From NCBI GenBank assembly GCA_019119555.1, contig DWWU01000044.1:16898-80897 (forward strand): DNA of 64,000 nt, written 5' to 3'. Of the stretch, positions 17,825 through 27,513 are shown in pieces (the stretch's first letter is position 1; the number at the start of each line of letters is the position of its first letter). This DNA comes from Candidatus Fusicatenibacter intestinigallinarum (GTDB lineage Bacteria > Bacillota > Clostridia > Lachnospirales > Lachnospiraceae). The translations under genes and the position numbers were made by a program. Under the pieces are notes generated by a model. The model worked only from the letters and a program-made list of their open reading frames with translations, ran no database searches and was not told the DNA's origin.

Positions 17825-19513
17825 TTATTTCAGTCTTGTATTTTTTTGCACCTGTGCCAATTCTTTCATTTCTTTTGCATTGGCAATGACAGAGTCTGTA
17901 ATTTTCGCTCCGCCAAGCATCCGGGCAAGCTCGAGAACGGATTTCTCCTCGTCCAGGACATGAATCCTGGTAACCGTATCCTGATTTTCCACATCTTTCC
18001 TGATTTCGAAATGACGGTCCGCCATCGCTGCGATCTGGGGCAGATGGGTAATACACAGCACCTGGTGGCGCCGGCCGATCCGGGCCATTTTCTCCGACAC
18101 CATCTGCGCGGTCCTTCCGCTGATTCCCGTGTCGATCTCGTCAAAAATCAGTGTTTCCGTTTCATCCCGGTCCGCCAGAATGGTTTTGATCGCCAGCATA
18201 ATCCGCGAAAGCTCGCCTCCCGACACCACCTTCGCCAGGTTCCGCAGCGGTTCGCCCGGATTGGTGGAAATCTGAAATTCCACCGTATCGTATCCGTGCT
18301 CCGTGTACTGGAGCGCCCGTCCGAAGCGTATCTCAAATGCGACATGAAGAAAATTCAGATCCCGCAGGCCTTCTTCGATGCCGGCGGACAGACGGTCCGC
18401 ATATTTCTGCCGGAGGAGGGACAGCTCGGACGAACATTCCTCCAGGATTGCTCTCGCCTGCTCCTCCTCCCGCCGAAGCTTCGCCTTCTGCTCCTCAAAA
18501 TTCTGCATTTTCTCCAGCCTTTCCTGCTTCTCTTCCCGGTAACGGTAAATCGCGGCTATGGAATCTCCGTATTTTGTCTTTAAACGGTTGATTTCATCCA
18601 GCCGTTTCTCCGTCTCAAAATATTCTTCCTCGGAAAATGAAAACTCATCCATATAGCCGGCAATCTCACGGTTGAAATCGCTGAGCAGGTCGTCGACAGT
18701 CAGCAGGGAATCCTGCATCTGCTGAAGTGTTCCGTCCAGACCTGCGATCTGTGCCATCTCCCGGACGGCACGGCTCACCTGCTCTCCCGCACTCTGTCCG
18801 CCTTCCCCGGTCAGCGCCCGCACCGCGGACAGAGCTTCCAGAATTTTCCTGCTGTTTACCATCTTCCGGTAAGATTGTTCCAGCGCTTCATCCTCGCCTT
18901 CCTTCAGCTGTGCGTCCGTAATTTCACGGATCTCGAATTCCAGAAACGAAATTTCCCGCATTCTGGCATCCTCGTCCAGTTCATATTCCTTCAGACTGTT
19001 CTGCAGCTCTTTCCATTTCCGGAAAGCTTCTTTCACCCTGGCAAGAACCGGTTCCAGCTCTTCTTTTCCATAAGCATCCAGAATATCCAGCTGACGGTCC
19101 GGATACAATAAGGACTGGTGTTCATGCTGACCGTGAATATCCAGCAGGATCGACGCAATCTGACGCACCTGCGCTGCCGTGCAGGTCTCGCCGTTAATTT
19201 TGCTGATGCTGCGTCCCCCTGTGATTTTCCGTACGATCAGGACCTGTCCGTTCATGGATTCAATCTCCATTGCCTTCAGGGCTTCCTCCACCTTCGGATT
19301 CTCCGTGTCGAAAACCAGTTCCACCAACGCGGAGGTTTCCCCCTCCCGGATCATCTCCCTGGACAGCTTTTTCCCCAGCGCCAGGTTGATGGAACCGATC
19401 AGAATCGATTTTCCCGCGCCGGTCTCGCCGGTAAGGATGTTCAGTCCCGGACCGAACTCTACCTCCGCCTCCTGGATCAGCGCAAGATTTTTTACATGTA
19501 AACTTGAAAGCAT
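17825..19513 (-). CDS. recN: DNA repair protein RecN
   Basis: SMC-like ATPase acting early at double-strand breaks. The 562-residue protein has Walker A GETGAGKSI near the N-terminus, a central coiled coil (about residues 150-380), the ABC signature VSGGELSRIMLA and Walker B TLIFDEIDTGISG, followed by the C-terminal histidine loop CITHLPQIAA. Length is normal. It is located between argR and spoIVB as in most Clostridia and Bacilli. No LexA box was noticed directly upstream. Confidence 0.97.
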   Translation of the reverse strand: MLSSLHVKNLALIQEAEVEFGPGLNILTGETGAGKSILIGSINLALGKKLSREMIREGETSALVELVFDTENPKVEEALKAMEIESMNGQVLIVRKITGGRSISKINGETCTAAQVRQIASILLDIHGQHEHQSLLYPDRQLDILDAYGKEELEPVLARVKEAFRKWKELQNSLKEYELDEDARMREISFLEFEIREITDAQLKEGEDEALEQSYRKMVNSRKILEALSAVRALTGEGGQSAGEQVSRAVREMAQIAGLDGTLQQMQDSLLTVDDLLSDFNREIAGYMDEFSFSEEEYFETEKRLDEINRLKTKYGDSIAAIYRYREEKQERLEKMQNFEEQKAKLRREEEQARAILEECSSELSLLRQKYADRLSAGIEEGLRDLNFLHVAFEIRFGRALQYTEHGYDTVEFQISTNPGEPLRNLAKVVSGGELSRIMLAIKTILADRDETETLIFDEIDTGISGRTAQMVSEKMARIGRRHQVLCITHLPQIAAMADRHFEIRKDVENQDTVTRIHVLDEEKSVLELARMLGGAKITDSVIANAKEMKELAQVQKNTRLK

Positions 19514-19570
19514 AAACCGCCTCTCTTATCCGGCCATTCACGCATTCCGTTCTGTCGGCGGAACGCCCGG

Positions 19571-20038
19571 TTATTCCTCAGATTCAAAGTTATCCAGAAT
19601 TTTTTTCAGCCGTTCCAGAATCAGAAGCGCCGAATCGTCATCCCTGGTCACACACATAATCACGTCGTCGCCGGCGATACAGCCCACAATCTCCGGCCAG
19701 TTCAGTTCATCCAGCACTTTGGCCGCAGCCATCGCCATACCCGAAACCGTCTTGACCACCAGAATGTTTTTTGCCACATCGCCCGACACAAAAGCGTCTT
19801 TCAGCACCCGGACATACCGCGCGCCCATCTCCGGCGCGGTGTTCTGCAGCACCGCATACCGGAAACCTCCGTTTTCCTTCGGAACCTTTGTCAGCTTCAG
19901 CTGACGGATATCCCTCGATACCGTCGCCTGAGTCACCGCGAATCCGGTTTCCTCCAGCTTCTGGGCCAGTTCCTCCTGTGTCTCTATGTCATACTGACTG
20001 ATCAGTTTTAAAATCTGCGCATGTCTTGCGATTTTCAT
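19571..20038 (-). CDS. argR: Arginine repressor ArgR/AhrC
   Basis: Hexameric arginine-dependent regulator of arginine synthesis and catabolism. The 155-residue protein has the winged-helix DNA-binding domain with TQATVSRDIRQL and the C-terminal arginine-binding domain with GCIAGDDVIMCV, in which the paired aspartates bind the ligand. GGGAGG precedes the ATG. Lies between nadK and recN in the conserved cluster; its targets are elsewhere in the genome. Confidence 0.96.
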   Translation of the reverse strand: MKIARHAQILKLISQYDIETQEELAQKLEETGFAVTQATVSRDIRQLKLTKVPKENGGFRYAVLQNTAPEMGARYVRVLKDAFVSGDVAKNILVVKTVSGMAMAAAKVLDELNWPEIVGCIAGDDVIMCVTRDDDSALLILERLKKILDNFESEE

Positions 20039-20062
20039 CTGATTTCCTCCCTGTCAAAATCT

Positions 20063-20132
20063 GCAACCGTTCAGCAAGCGGAACGGTTACGCATCCGCCC
20101 ATTGAAAATCGCTTCACGATGGGCCGGATGCC
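20063..20132 (-). repeat. Family A repeat fragment, copy A4
   Basis: Minus-oriented fragment with the terminal palindrome (GTTCAGC/GCGGAAC variant with ACCGTTC-GAACGGT arms) and the GGCATCCGGCCC/ATTGAAAATCGC hairpin. It ends on the nadK stop codon. Confidence 0.75.
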
Positions 20133-21037
20133 TAAATATTATTTGCCATTTTCCTTCGAAGGGTTTCCAGAAAACTGATTTTGCTGACTTTTACCAGCCA
20201 GGTATCCTTTCTGGATTTTTTGATCTCAATTCTGTCTCCGGTCACCATCTGGATTCCGGTATCTCCGTCAAAAAATGCCATGCCCTGTTCCTCGCCGCCG
20301 TCTCTGGCCGGTCCCAGTTCCACAATGATCACATCGTGCTCCGGAAAAATAATGCTGCGCGTATTCAGCGTATGCGGCGCCAGAGGCGTCATCAGCAGCA
20401 TCGCCCCTTCCGGGGACACCACCGGACCGCCCGCAGAAAGGCTGTAACCGGTGGAGCCGGTAGGCGTCGCGATGATAATTCCGTCCGCCCGGTAGGAATT
20501 CAGGAATTCCCCATTAACATAGTTGTTGAACTGAACCACCCGAAGGCCTCCCCGTCTGCTGAGAACGATATCGTTCAGGGCGATATCCTCCGCGATTTTC
20601 CTGCTGCCCCGGTAAATGCTCCCGGTAAGCATCATCCTTCTCTGCAGCTCATACTCTCCCGCCAGAAGATGATCCAGCGCCGGAAAAATGGAGCTGCTGT
20701 CGATATCCGCCAGATACCCCAGGGTTCCCAGATTGATGCCGAGCAAAGGAATCTGCCGGTCCACCACATCTCTGGCAGCCTGCAGCAGCGTGCCGTCCCC
20801 GCCGAGGACAATCGCGCAGTCGATATTTTCCGGTATCTGCGACGGGTCCGTATAGTGGAACCCTTCTTCCTTCTCTCTGCCGTGCTCCGGAAAGCTTCCC
20901 TCCGCCTCCGGGCAGGAGCGGATCTGAGGGGACAGAAAACACTGTTTTCCATGTTCCTCCAGATACTTTACAACTTTCCGGGTAACGGCAAAATTTCTGT
21001 CCTTCGTCTGATTGGCAATCAGATAAAAACGTTCCAT
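20132..21037 (-). CDS. nadK: NAD kinase
   Basis: Phosphorylates NAD to NADP. The 301-residue protein has the diacylglycerol-kinase-like motif LGGDGTLLQA, the NE/D motif ALNDIVLSR and the glycine-rich ATPTGSTGYSLSAGGP. A start at 21037 is chosen because GGAGAG precedes it at 4 nt; an ATG 12 nt upstream (21049) is possible. It lies 48 nt after tlyA, with a small family-A-like inverted repeat between them. Part of the dxs-tlyA-nadK-argR-recN run. Confidence 0.96.
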   Translation of the reverse strand: MERFYLIANQTKDRNFAVTRKVVKYLEEHGKQCFLSPQIRSCPEAEGSFPEHGREKEEGFHYTDPSQIPENIDCAIVLGGDGTLLQAARDVVDRQIPLLGINLGTLGYLADIDSSSIFPALDHLLAGEYELQRRMMLTGSIYRGSRKIAEDIALNDIVLSRRGGLRVVQFNNYVNGEFLNSYRADGIIIATPTGSTGYSLSAGGPVVSPEGAMLLMTPLAPHTLNTRSIIFPEHDVIIVELGPARDGGEEQGMAFFDGDTGIQMVTGDRIEIKKSRKDTWLVKVSKISFLETLRRKMANNI

Positions 21038-21085
21038 CTCTCTCTCCATGCTCTGTCTGTATGCAACCGTCGGATCGGCTGACTG

Positions 21086-21898
21086 TCACTGCTTATCCAA
21101 TGTATCGTGTGCCTGACGGACAACCTCCTCCGGCTGTACCGGCACATCCTCCTCCGTAACTCCATCGGGAAGTCTGACCAGATGAATCAGATATTCGATA
21201 TTTCCCTCCGGGCCCTTGATCGGAGAAAACTCCAGGTGACGCACGCCGAAGGAAATGCTCTGGGCATACCGGATCACCTGCCAGATCACCTCAAGATGAA
21301 CCGCAGGGTCACGAACCACGCCCTTTTTCCCGACTTTTTCCCTTCCGGCCTCAAACTGTGGTTTGATCAGCGCCGTCATCTGCGCGTTCTCCTCCATCAG
21401 CCCGCGCACCGGGAGAAGCACTTTTGTCAGAGAAATAAAGGAGACGTCAATGGACACAAACTGCACCGGCTCCTGTATGTCTTCCGGCGTCACATAGCGG
21501 ATGTTGGTTCGCTCCATACAGACAACCCTTTCATCGTTGCGCAGTTTCCAGTCCAGCTGTCCGTGTCCCACGTCCACTGCATAAACCTTCGCCGCGCCGT
21601 TCTGCAGCATACAGTCGGTAAACCCGCCTGTGGAGGCGCCCACATCCATACATATTTTTCCATCCAGCTCCAGGCCGAAATGGGTCATCGCCTTTTCCAG
21701 CTTCAGGCCGCCGCGGCTTACATAGGGCAGGGGCCGACCTTTCTGCGTAATCGTAACCGTCTCCGGAAACATGGATCCGGCCTTGTCCTCGCGCTCTCCG
21801 TCCACGAGAATCTCGCCGGCCATAATCATGGCCTTCGCCTTTTCTCTGGACGGGGCCATTCCTCTTTGTACCAGCAATACGTCCAAACGCTCTTTCAT
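21086..21898 (-). CDS. tlyA: TlyA-family rRNA methyltransferase/S4 protein
   Basis: Predicted 2'-O-ribose rRNA methyltransferase of the hemolysin-A-like TlyA family, 270 residues. An S4 RNA-binding domain (residues 3-65, RLDVLLVQRG) is followed by an FtsJ-like Rossmann domain with the SAM loop CMDVGASTGGFTDC and the KPQFEAGR motif. It overlaps the dxs stop codon in an ATGA, so translation is coupled. In Clostridia this gene always travels with dxs, nadK and recN. Confidence 0.94.
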   Translation of the reverse strand: MKERLDVLLVQRGMAPSREKAKAMIMAGEILVDGEREDKAGSMFPETVTITQKGRPLPYVSRGGLKLEKAMTHFGLELDGKICMDVGASTGGFTDCMLQNGAAKVYAVDVGHGQLDWKLRNDERVVCMERTNIRYVTPEDIQEPVQFVSIDVSFISLTKVLLPVRGLMEENAQMTALIKPQFEAGREKVGKKGVVRDPAVHLEVIWQVIRYAQSISFGVRHLEFSPIKGPEGNIEYLIHLVRLPDGVTEEDVPVQPEEVVRQAHDTLDKQ

Positions 21899-23814
21899 CT
21901 GTTCTGCTCCAATCTCTCTTCTGCTTTCCTCCCGTTTTCCTCTTCGGGCGCGCTTCCGTTCCGGCGGTACTTTTTCAGAACCTTTTCCGCCACGCTGTCC
22001 GCGTCGATTCCCGTCTCCTTCATCTGAGACGCCACGCTGCCCTGATGGACAAAACGGTTCGGCAGGGCGACGATCTGCACCCGCGCCGGAAGCTCTTCCT
22101 CCATCACAAAGGACGCCACCTGCTCGCCGAATCCTCCGTTTCTGATATTCTCCTCCATGGTCACCAGAAGCGAATGGCTCCGGGACAGTTCCTGCACCAG
22201 AGCTGTGTCAAACGGTTTGACAAAACGCATATTGACCAGGGTCACATCATATCCCTGTTCCTTCAGCAGTTCCCTGACGCGAACCGCAATTTTTACCATA
22301 TTGCCCACTGCGAGAAGCGCAATTTCTTTTCCCTCCTCCAGTACCTCCGCTTTGCCGTACCGAATCGGTTCCCTGTGGTCTTCCAGTCCGGTGTAGGCTT
22401 CCCCGCGGGGATATCTCAGGGCGATCGGCCCGCTAAAATGCACCGCAAATTTCATCATATCCGAAAGCTCCCAGAGATTTTTCGGCGCCATCACCGTCAT
22501 ATTCGGCATGGAATTCAGATAAGAGAGGTCAAAGATTCCATGATGTGTCTCCCCGTCCGATCCCACCAGACCGGCACGGTCAATGGCAAAAACCACATGC
22601 AGTTCCTGCATGCAGACGTCATGGAGCATCTGATCATAGGCTCTCTGAAGGAACGACGAGTAAATCGCCACCACCGGAATCAGACCGCCAAGCGCCAGTC
22701 CCGCCGCAAACGTCACCGCATGCTCCTCTGCGATTCCCACGTCGTAACACCGCCCAGGGAACATGTTGGAAAACCGCTTCAGTCCGACGCCCGTAGGCAT
22801 CGCGGCAGTCACGGCAACCACATCCGGCTCCCGGTCCCCCATCTTTCGCATGACGGTGGAAAAAATATCCGTGTACGTCGCATTGCTTTTTGTCGCCGGA
22901 AGGCCGGTCTCAATCTCAAAAGGCCCCGCGCCGTGAAATCTGGCCGGATGACGAAGCGCCGGCTCATAGCCCTGACCCTTCACCGTCAGCACATGGACCA
23001 GAATCGGACCCTCAAATCTCCTGGCCTCCTGGAAAGTCCGGATCATCTGCGGGATATCGTGTCCGTCCACCGGTCCCAGATAGGTGATTCCCATGTCCTC
23101 AAAAAACATCCCGGGAATGATGATCTGCTTGATACTGCTCTTTGTCTTCCGCACAGCGTCAACCATTCCCTGACCGATTTTCGGAATTCTCTCCAGCGCC
23201 CGGGTCACGCCCATCTTCAGCTCTGTGTAGGACGCTGCCGTGCGGATTCCGCTGAGGTAGGTGGAAATTCCTCCCACATTCTTTGAGATGGACATTTCAT
23301 TGTCGTTGAGCACAATGATAAAGTTGGTTTTCAGCTCCGCCGCATTGTTCAGAGCCTCATAGGCCATGCCTCCGGTCAGGGCTCCGTCCCCGATGATGGA
23401 GATCACGGAATAATTTTCTTTCTTCAGTTCCCGGGCTTTCACATACCCGACGCCTGCTGAGATGGACGTCGAACTGTGTCCCGTGTCAAAGACGTCGCAG
23501 TCGCTCTCCGACCGTTTGGGGAAACCGCTCAGTCCCCCTTCCTGGCGAAGGCTGTCAAAGGCGTCCTTCCTTCCGGTGAGGATCTTATGGGTATATGACT
23601 GATGTCCCACATCCCAGATCATCTTGTCTTCAGGCAGATCAAACACACGGTGCAGCGCGATGGTCAGCTCCACAACGCCCAGGTTGGAAGCCAGATGGCC
23701 TCCCGTTCTGCTCATCGTCTGAATCAGAAACTCCCGGATCTCACCTGCAAGCTCCGGAAGCTGTTCTGCAGGTATTTTTTTGATATCGTTGGGTTTTTTT
23801 ATTTTTTCTAACAT
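21895..23814 (-). CDS. dxs: 1-deoxy-D-xylulose-5-phosphate synthase
   Basis: Thiamine-diphosphate enzyme that makes DXP from pyruvate and glyceraldehyde 3-phosphate, the first step of the MEP isoprenoid pathway. The 639-residue protein has the ThDP motif GDGALTGGMAYEALN, the transketolase middle domain with the glutamate in DVGIAEEHAVT, and GLVGSDGETHHG. The ATG at 23814 fits family alignments; an in-frame GTG at 23847 lies within an inverted repeat and is rejected. Directly downstream of ispA, so the two precursor steps are co-transcribed. Confidence 0.97.
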   Translation of the reverse strand: MLEKIKKPNDIKKIPAEQLPELAGEIREFLIQTMSRTGGHLASNLGVVELTIALHRVFDLPEDKMIWDVGHQSYTHKILTGRKDAFDSLRQEGGLSGFPKRSESDCDVFDTGHSSTSISAGVGYVKARELKKENYSVISIIGDGALTGGMAYEALNNAAELKTNFIIVLNDNEMSISKNVGGISTYLSGIRTAASYTELKMGVTRALERIPKIGQGMVDAVRKTKSSIKQIIIPGMFFEDMGITYLGPVDGHDIPQMIRTFQEARRFEGPILVHVLTVKGQGYEPALRHPARFHGAGPFEIETGLPATKSNATYTDIFSTVMRKMGDREPDVVAVTAAMPTGVGLKRFSNMFPGRCYDVGIAEEHAVTFAAGLALGGLIPVVAIYSSFLQRAYDQMLHDVCMQELHVVFAIDRAGLVGSDGETHHGIFDLSYLNSMPNMTVMAPKNLWELSDMMKFAVHFSGPIALRYPRGEAYTGLEDHREPIRYGKAEVLEEGKEIALLAVGNMVKIAVRVRELLKEQGYDVTLVNMRFVKPFDTALVQELSRSHSLLVTMEENIRNGGFGEQVASFVMEEELPARVQIVALPNRFVHQGSVASQMKETGIDADSVAEKVLKKYRRNGSAPEEENGRKAEERLEQNR

Positions 23815-23832
23815 AAAATCAGTTCCCTTACC

Positions 23833-23860
23833 GTAACCATTCCGCACGAAGAACGGTTAC
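23833..23860. repeat. Family A-like degenerate palindrome
   Basis: Arms GTAACCATTC and GAACGGTTAC in the dxs-ispA gap; resembles the terminal palindrome of family A. Confidence 0.45.
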
Positions 23861-23863
23861 CCC

Positions 23864-24778
23864 TTATTTTCTTCTGGAAGCCAGCCAGAGCAGAAGCTGA
23901 TCAAGGAACGTGTGCTCTCCCGGAATCTGTGCCACCAGTTCCCGCGCTTCTCTGGTATAAGCCTCCACTTCCCGTCCTGCGCCTTCCACGCCGAACAGCG
24001 TCACATAGGTGGTTTTCTCATTCTTCGCGTCGCTTCCGGCCGGTTTTCCCAGCTCTTCCGTCGTGCCCGTCGCATCCAGAATATCGTCCTGAATCTGGAA
24101 TGCGAGACCGGTTTTCTTTGCCGCAAGTTCCACGATCTCCACCTGTCGTTCTTCGGCGCCTGCCAGAACCGCTCCTATCATCATTGACGCCTCAATCAGC
24201 GCGGAGGTCTTGTTTTCATAGATATAGTCCAGCATCGTCCTGTCGATTTCCGCCCGGTGATGCTTTTCATTCATCACATCTACGCTCTGCCCTCCCAGCA
24301 TTCCGTATGCGCCGGTCTTCCGGGCGAGTATTTTCAGCGCCGCCGCCACCCTCTCGGGACTGTTTTCGCAGTCAAAGGCTTTCAGCGCCGTCTCATAGGC
24401 ATAATTCAGAAGCGCATCACCGCTCAGAACCCCCAGGGCCTCACCGTAAACCGCATGATTCGTCTTCTTTCCTCTGCGGTAGTCGTCGTTGTCGATGGCC
24501 GGAAGATCGTCATGAATCAGCGAATGGGTATGAACCATCTCAATCGCCGCCATAAACGGTTCCACTGCCTGATCCGTTCCCCCGAATACGCGGTATGTCT
24601 CCTGCATCAGCAGCGGACGCAGCCGCTTGCCGCCGGAACGCATACTGTAATTCATCGCCTCCAGGAGAAGCTTTGGAAAGCCTTCCTCCTCCGGCAGAAA
24701 TTTCATCACCACATCGTTGGCCTGTTTCGTTTTTTCTCTCAGGCTCTTGTTAAATTCCAAATTCTGTAATTGTTCCAT
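23864..24778 (-). CDS. ispA: Polyprenyl (farnesyl/geranyl) diphosphate synthase
   Basis: Trans-prenyltransferase of 304 residues that condenses IPP with allylic diphosphates. Both aspartate-rich motifs are visible: the first as LIHDDLPAIDNDDYRRG and the second as FQIQDDILDATG, along with GGKRLRP. Length and N-terminal spacing match short-chain (C15) synthases. The gene starts inside the last 29 nt of xseB in another frame, a tight overlap typical of this cluster. Product chain length is inferred, not proven. Confidence 0.95.
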   Translation of the reverse strand: MEQLQNLEFNKSLREKTKQANDVVMKFLPEEEGFPKLLLEAMNYSMRSGGKRLRPLLMQETYRVFGGTDQAVEPFMAAIEMVHTHSLIHDDLPAIDNDDYRRGKKTNHAVYGEALGVLSGDALLNYAYETALKAFDCENSPERVAAALKILARKTGAYGMLGGQSVDVMNEKHHRAEIDRTMLDYIYENKTSALIEASMMIGAVLAGAEERQVEIVELAAKKTGLAFQIQDDILDATGTTEELGKPAGSDAKNEKTTYVTLFGVEGAGREVEAYTREARELVAQIPGEHTFLDQLLLWLASRRK

Positions 24779-25100
24779 CCTGATTTATCTGGAGCATCTT
24801 TTTCTCTACCGTGTCAATTTTGGCACTGCACTCCCTGAGAAGCTCCATCCCTTCCTTGTAGACCCGGAACGAATCTTCCAGGCTGATTTCACTGTTCTCA
24901 AGCTGCGCGATTTTCTGATCCAGAAGCGCAAAATTTTCTTCCAGCGTACGCTCCCCGGAAGCCTCACCGGTTTCCTCCGCATCCGCAGCAACGTTCTGAT
25001 TGCTTTCCTCATTCAAAGCCATTGTTCTGCTTTTCTCTGTCTTCATGCCTGTCTCTGCCCTCTCTTCCGCCTTTTCTCCGTCTGTCCGCCGTCCATTCAC
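24750..25100 (-). CDS. xseB: Exodeoxyribonuclease VII small subunit
   Basis: Small subunit of ExoVII. The XseB core is residues 53-105 (TLEENFALLDQKIAQLE, then SLEDSFRVYKEGMELL). An extra acidic N-terminal stretch of about 50 residues is present if the ATG at 25100 is used; that start overlaps the xseA stop as ATGA, which favours it, but internal ATGs at 25046 or 25022 would give a more usual 80-100 residue protein. The 3' end overlaps ispA by 29 nt. Confidence 0.88.
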   Translation of the reverse strand: MNGRRTDGEKAEERAETGMKTEKSRTMALNEESNQNVAADAEETGEASGERTLEENFALLDQKIAQLENSEISLEDSFRVYKEGMELLRECSAKIDTVEKKMLQINQDGTITEFGI

Positions 25101-26332
25101 AGGGATTCTGTCCCCCGGAACGGAACCGGATACGTCCTTTTTACTTCCGCCTCGATGGTTCCATCTGTCACCTGAATGTTCAGGAGTTCGCCTTCCCGTA
25201 CCTGAGCAATCTGTGTTACCGGCCGGTGGTCATAATTTTCCACATAGGAAAAGCCCTGATTCAGCTTATCCAGCGGGGAAAGCCCCTGCATCTGCCGGAT
25301 ATACAGTTCCAGAATATGGCGTTTGCCCTTCAGCACCACCTCCATAGTTTCCTGCAGCCTGCGCTCCGCTTCCGCCATCCGCTCTTTCTGCTTCTCAAGC
25401 TTCTGCACCGGATTCAGATAATTCCAGCGGGCCTGAAAGCTCTGCAGTCTGGCTCTTGCCTGCTGCACCTGCGTCTGCATCGAATAGTTCATTCTCCGGC
25501 GATACTGACCCATCCGTTCCAGAATCGCCCGGATGTCCGTCACCGCCAGCTCTGCAGCGGCGGAGGGCGTCGGCGCACGCAGATCCGCGACATAATCGGC
25601 GATCGTCGTATCCGTCTCATGTCCCACCGCTGAGATTACCGGAGTCTCGCAGTTAAAAATCGCCCGCGCGACCGCTTCCTCATTAAAGGCCCAGAGATCC
25701 TCAATGGAACCGCCGCCTCTTCCGACAATCAGCACATCAAGATGCAGCCGATCCAGCGTCTCAATGCCCCGGACAATGCTCTGCACCGCTCCCTCTCCCT
25801 GCACCAGCGCCGGATAAAGAACGATCTGCACATAAGGGTTCCTGCGGTACGCCACATTCCGGATGTCCTGGATCACCGCGCCGGTGGGCGCAGTGACAAC
25901 ACCCAGCCGTTTCACATAAAACGGAACCGGCTGCTTGTATTCCGGAGCGAACATTCCCATCTCCTCCAGCTCCTTTTTCAGAGCCAGAAAACGTTCATAG
26001 AGAAGGCCCGCCCCTTCCAGGCTGATTTCCTTTGCGTAAAGCTGGTATTTACCGTCCCGTTCGTAGACATTGACACTGCCCCCGACAATGACTTTGTCAC
26101 CATCCTTCATCCGAAAAGCCAGACCCCTGCGCTGTCCCGCAAACATCACACAGGCGATCGTACCGGAAGCATCCTTCAGAGAAAAGTAAAGATGACCGGA
26201 GGTGTGGTACTTACAGTTGCTCACCTCACCCCGGACATAGATTCTGCTCAGCATAAAATCCTGAGTAAACATATTCTTGATATAACTGTTGACCTGGCTT
26301 ACGGAATAAACGCTCTGACTGGAACTACGCAT
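25097..26332 (-). CDS. xseA: Exodeoxyribonuclease VII large subunit
   Basis: Catalytic subunit of the single-strand-specific nuclease ExoVII. The 411-residue protein has an N-terminal OB-fold ([20 protein letters not shown]), the catalytic core with [27 protein letters not shown] and [17 protein letters not shown], and a C-terminal coiled coil. The ATG at 26332 overlaps nusB by 8 nt; an in-frame TTG at 26356 has no clear ribosome binding site. Translationally linked to nusB upstream and xseB downstream. Confidence 0.96.
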   Translation of the reverse strand: MRSSSQSVYSVSQVNSYIKNMFTQDFMLSRIYVRGEVSNCKYHTSGHLYFSLKDASGTIACVMFAGQRRGLAFRMKDGDKVIVGGSVNVYERDGKYQLYAKEISLEGAGLLYERFLALKKELEEMGMFAPEYKQPVPFYVKRLGVVTAPTGAVIQDIRNVAYRRNPYVQIVLYPALVQGEGAVQSIVRGIETLDRLHLDVLIVGRGGGSIEDLWAFNEEAVARAIFNCETPVISAVGHETDTTIADYVADLRAPTPSAAAELAVTDIRAILERMGQYRRRMNYSMQTQVQQARARLQSFQARWNYLNPVQKLEKQKERMAEAERRLQETMEVVLKGKRHILELYIRQMQGLSPLDKLNQGFSYVENYDHRPVTQIAQVREGELLNIQVTDGTIEAEVKRTYPVPFRGTESL

Positions 26333-26738
26333 CGGCTTTTTTCGCCAGTTTTCCAAGAATTCCGTTTACAAACGAAGACGAATCATCCGTGCCGAACCGT
26401 TTTGCCAGCTCCACGGCTTCATTGATCGCCACGCCCACCGGCACGTCCTCGTCAAAAAGCATCTCATAAACCGCCAGCCGCAGAATCGCCAGGTCCACCT
26501 TTCCCATACGGCTGGTTTTCCATCCCTCAGAAGTCTGGTTGAGCATCCGGTCGATTTCCTCCACATGCTCCTTCACCTTCAGGTATTTTCCTTCGATATA
26601 TGCCTGATCTTTCGCTCCGGGAACAGTATCCTGTCCCTCAAAATACAGAGATATCTGACTCTCCATCTCATCCTCACTGTTAAACCCGGAAAGATAAAGC
26701 AGCTTAAAAACATTTTCTCTCAGTTGACTTCTGTTCAT
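26325..26738 (-). CDS. nusB: Transcription antitermination factor NusB
   Basis: RNA-binding protein of the rRNA antitermination complex, with NusE. The 137-residue all-helical protein shows the N-terminal [12 protein letters not shown] stretch and the C-terminal [25 protein letters not shown] regions of NusB. The ATG at 26738 has AGGA just upstream; an ATG four codons earlier is possible. In most relatives nusB directly follows asp23; here thyX is between them. Confidence 0.94.
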   Translation of the reverse strand: MNRSQLRENVFKLLYLSGFNSEDEMESQISLYFEGQDTVPGAKDQAYIEGKYLKVKEHVEEIDRMLNQTSEGWKTSRMGKVDLAILRLAVYEMLFDEDVPVGVAINEAVELAKRFGTDDSSSFVNGILGKLAKKADA

Positions 26739-26781
26739 TCTTCCTATCATCCTCTCCCTGTTTCTCTGATTTCAGCAGTCT

Positions 26782-27399
26782 TTATAATTCTTCAAAAACG
26801 ACGGGAATCTGTCTGCGGAATTCTTCCAGCACCATACACGCGATCTCCCGCATCTGCGGATGAGCGGCGCCTGCCGTCCGCAGCCGGAAGAAATGTCTCC
26901 ACTCCCGCAGATTCATCGTGACGACAATCTCCGTCTTCAGACTGTTCGGCAGAATACTTCTCGCCTCCTGGGGAGAAGCTCCCAGCCGGATCAGGTGCAT
27001 ATACTGCTCCTCGCACTGCTGCATCATATGTTTCCAGACTGCATATTCTTCTGAATCCTCACTCCAGAATACCGGCTTGATAAACGTCAGCTCATTGCCG
27101 AACTTGTCCTTCTGGTAATTGCAGTACCGTGTGCTCTCCTGACTGTAACTGGCCACACGATGGCGAACAATCTCGTGGGTAACCCCTCTGTCGCACACCA
27201 TTTTGACAGAGATCTTCTCGTGTTCAATCACCGACTCATGGCCCCGCTTCAGTATATTCCTCACAAACGTTTCTGCGGAATCCTCTGTGATCAGCTCCTC
27301 GCTCTTATAGCAGACTCTTCCGATCTTTTCAATTTTCTGCAGCATTTTTCTGCCGTCCACTTCGTCCATGATCTCAAAATACGGTTCAATAATTTTCAT
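26782..27399 (-). CDS. thyX: FAD-dependent thymidylate synthase ThyX
   Basis: Makes dTMP from dUMP using FAD, NADPH and methylene-tetrahydrofolate. The 205-residue protein has the ThyX signature RHRVASYSQESTRY (RHRx7S) and the glutamine/serine region TRYCNYQKDKFG. Preceded by AAAGGG and by the family B hairpin B2. It sits between asp23 and nusB, an insertion relative to the common gene order. No thyA is in the window. Confidence 0.96.
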   Translation of the reverse strand: MKIIEPYFEIMDEVDGRKMLQKIEKIGRVCYKSEELITEDSAETFVRNILKRGHESVIEHEKISVKMVCDRGVTHEIVRHRVASYSQESTRYCNYQKDKFGNELTFIKPVFWSEDSEEYAVWKHMMQQCEEQYMHLIRLGASPQEARSILPNSLKTEIVVTMNLREWRHFFRLRTAGAAHPQMREIACMVLEEFRRQIPVVFEEL

Positions 27400-27420
27400 T
27401 TGTTTCCCTTTCTGTTTATT

Positions 27421-27456
27421 TATATAACATGGAGCAAAGTTCCCTGTTATATAAAA
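27421..27456 (-). repeat. Family B hairpin repeat, copy B2 (hairpin only)
   Basis: Arms TATATAACA.../...TGTTATATA with the GGAAC-type centre of family B. It lies between the T-tract of the asp23 terminator and the thyX ribosome binding site. The GCGAGTGCGCATCC block is missing. Confidence 0.65.
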
Positions 27457-27457
27457 G

Positions 27458-27504
27458 AAAACCGCGAAAGGTCAGCCAAATTTCTCAACCATCCCCCGCG
27501 GTTT
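27458..27504 (-). terminator. asp23 terminator
   Basis: Minus strand: AAACCGCG ... CGCGGTTT with additional internal pairing, followed by TCTTTTATAT, which runs into repeat B2. Confidence 0.8.
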
Positions 27505-27513
27505 CAGCTTCTC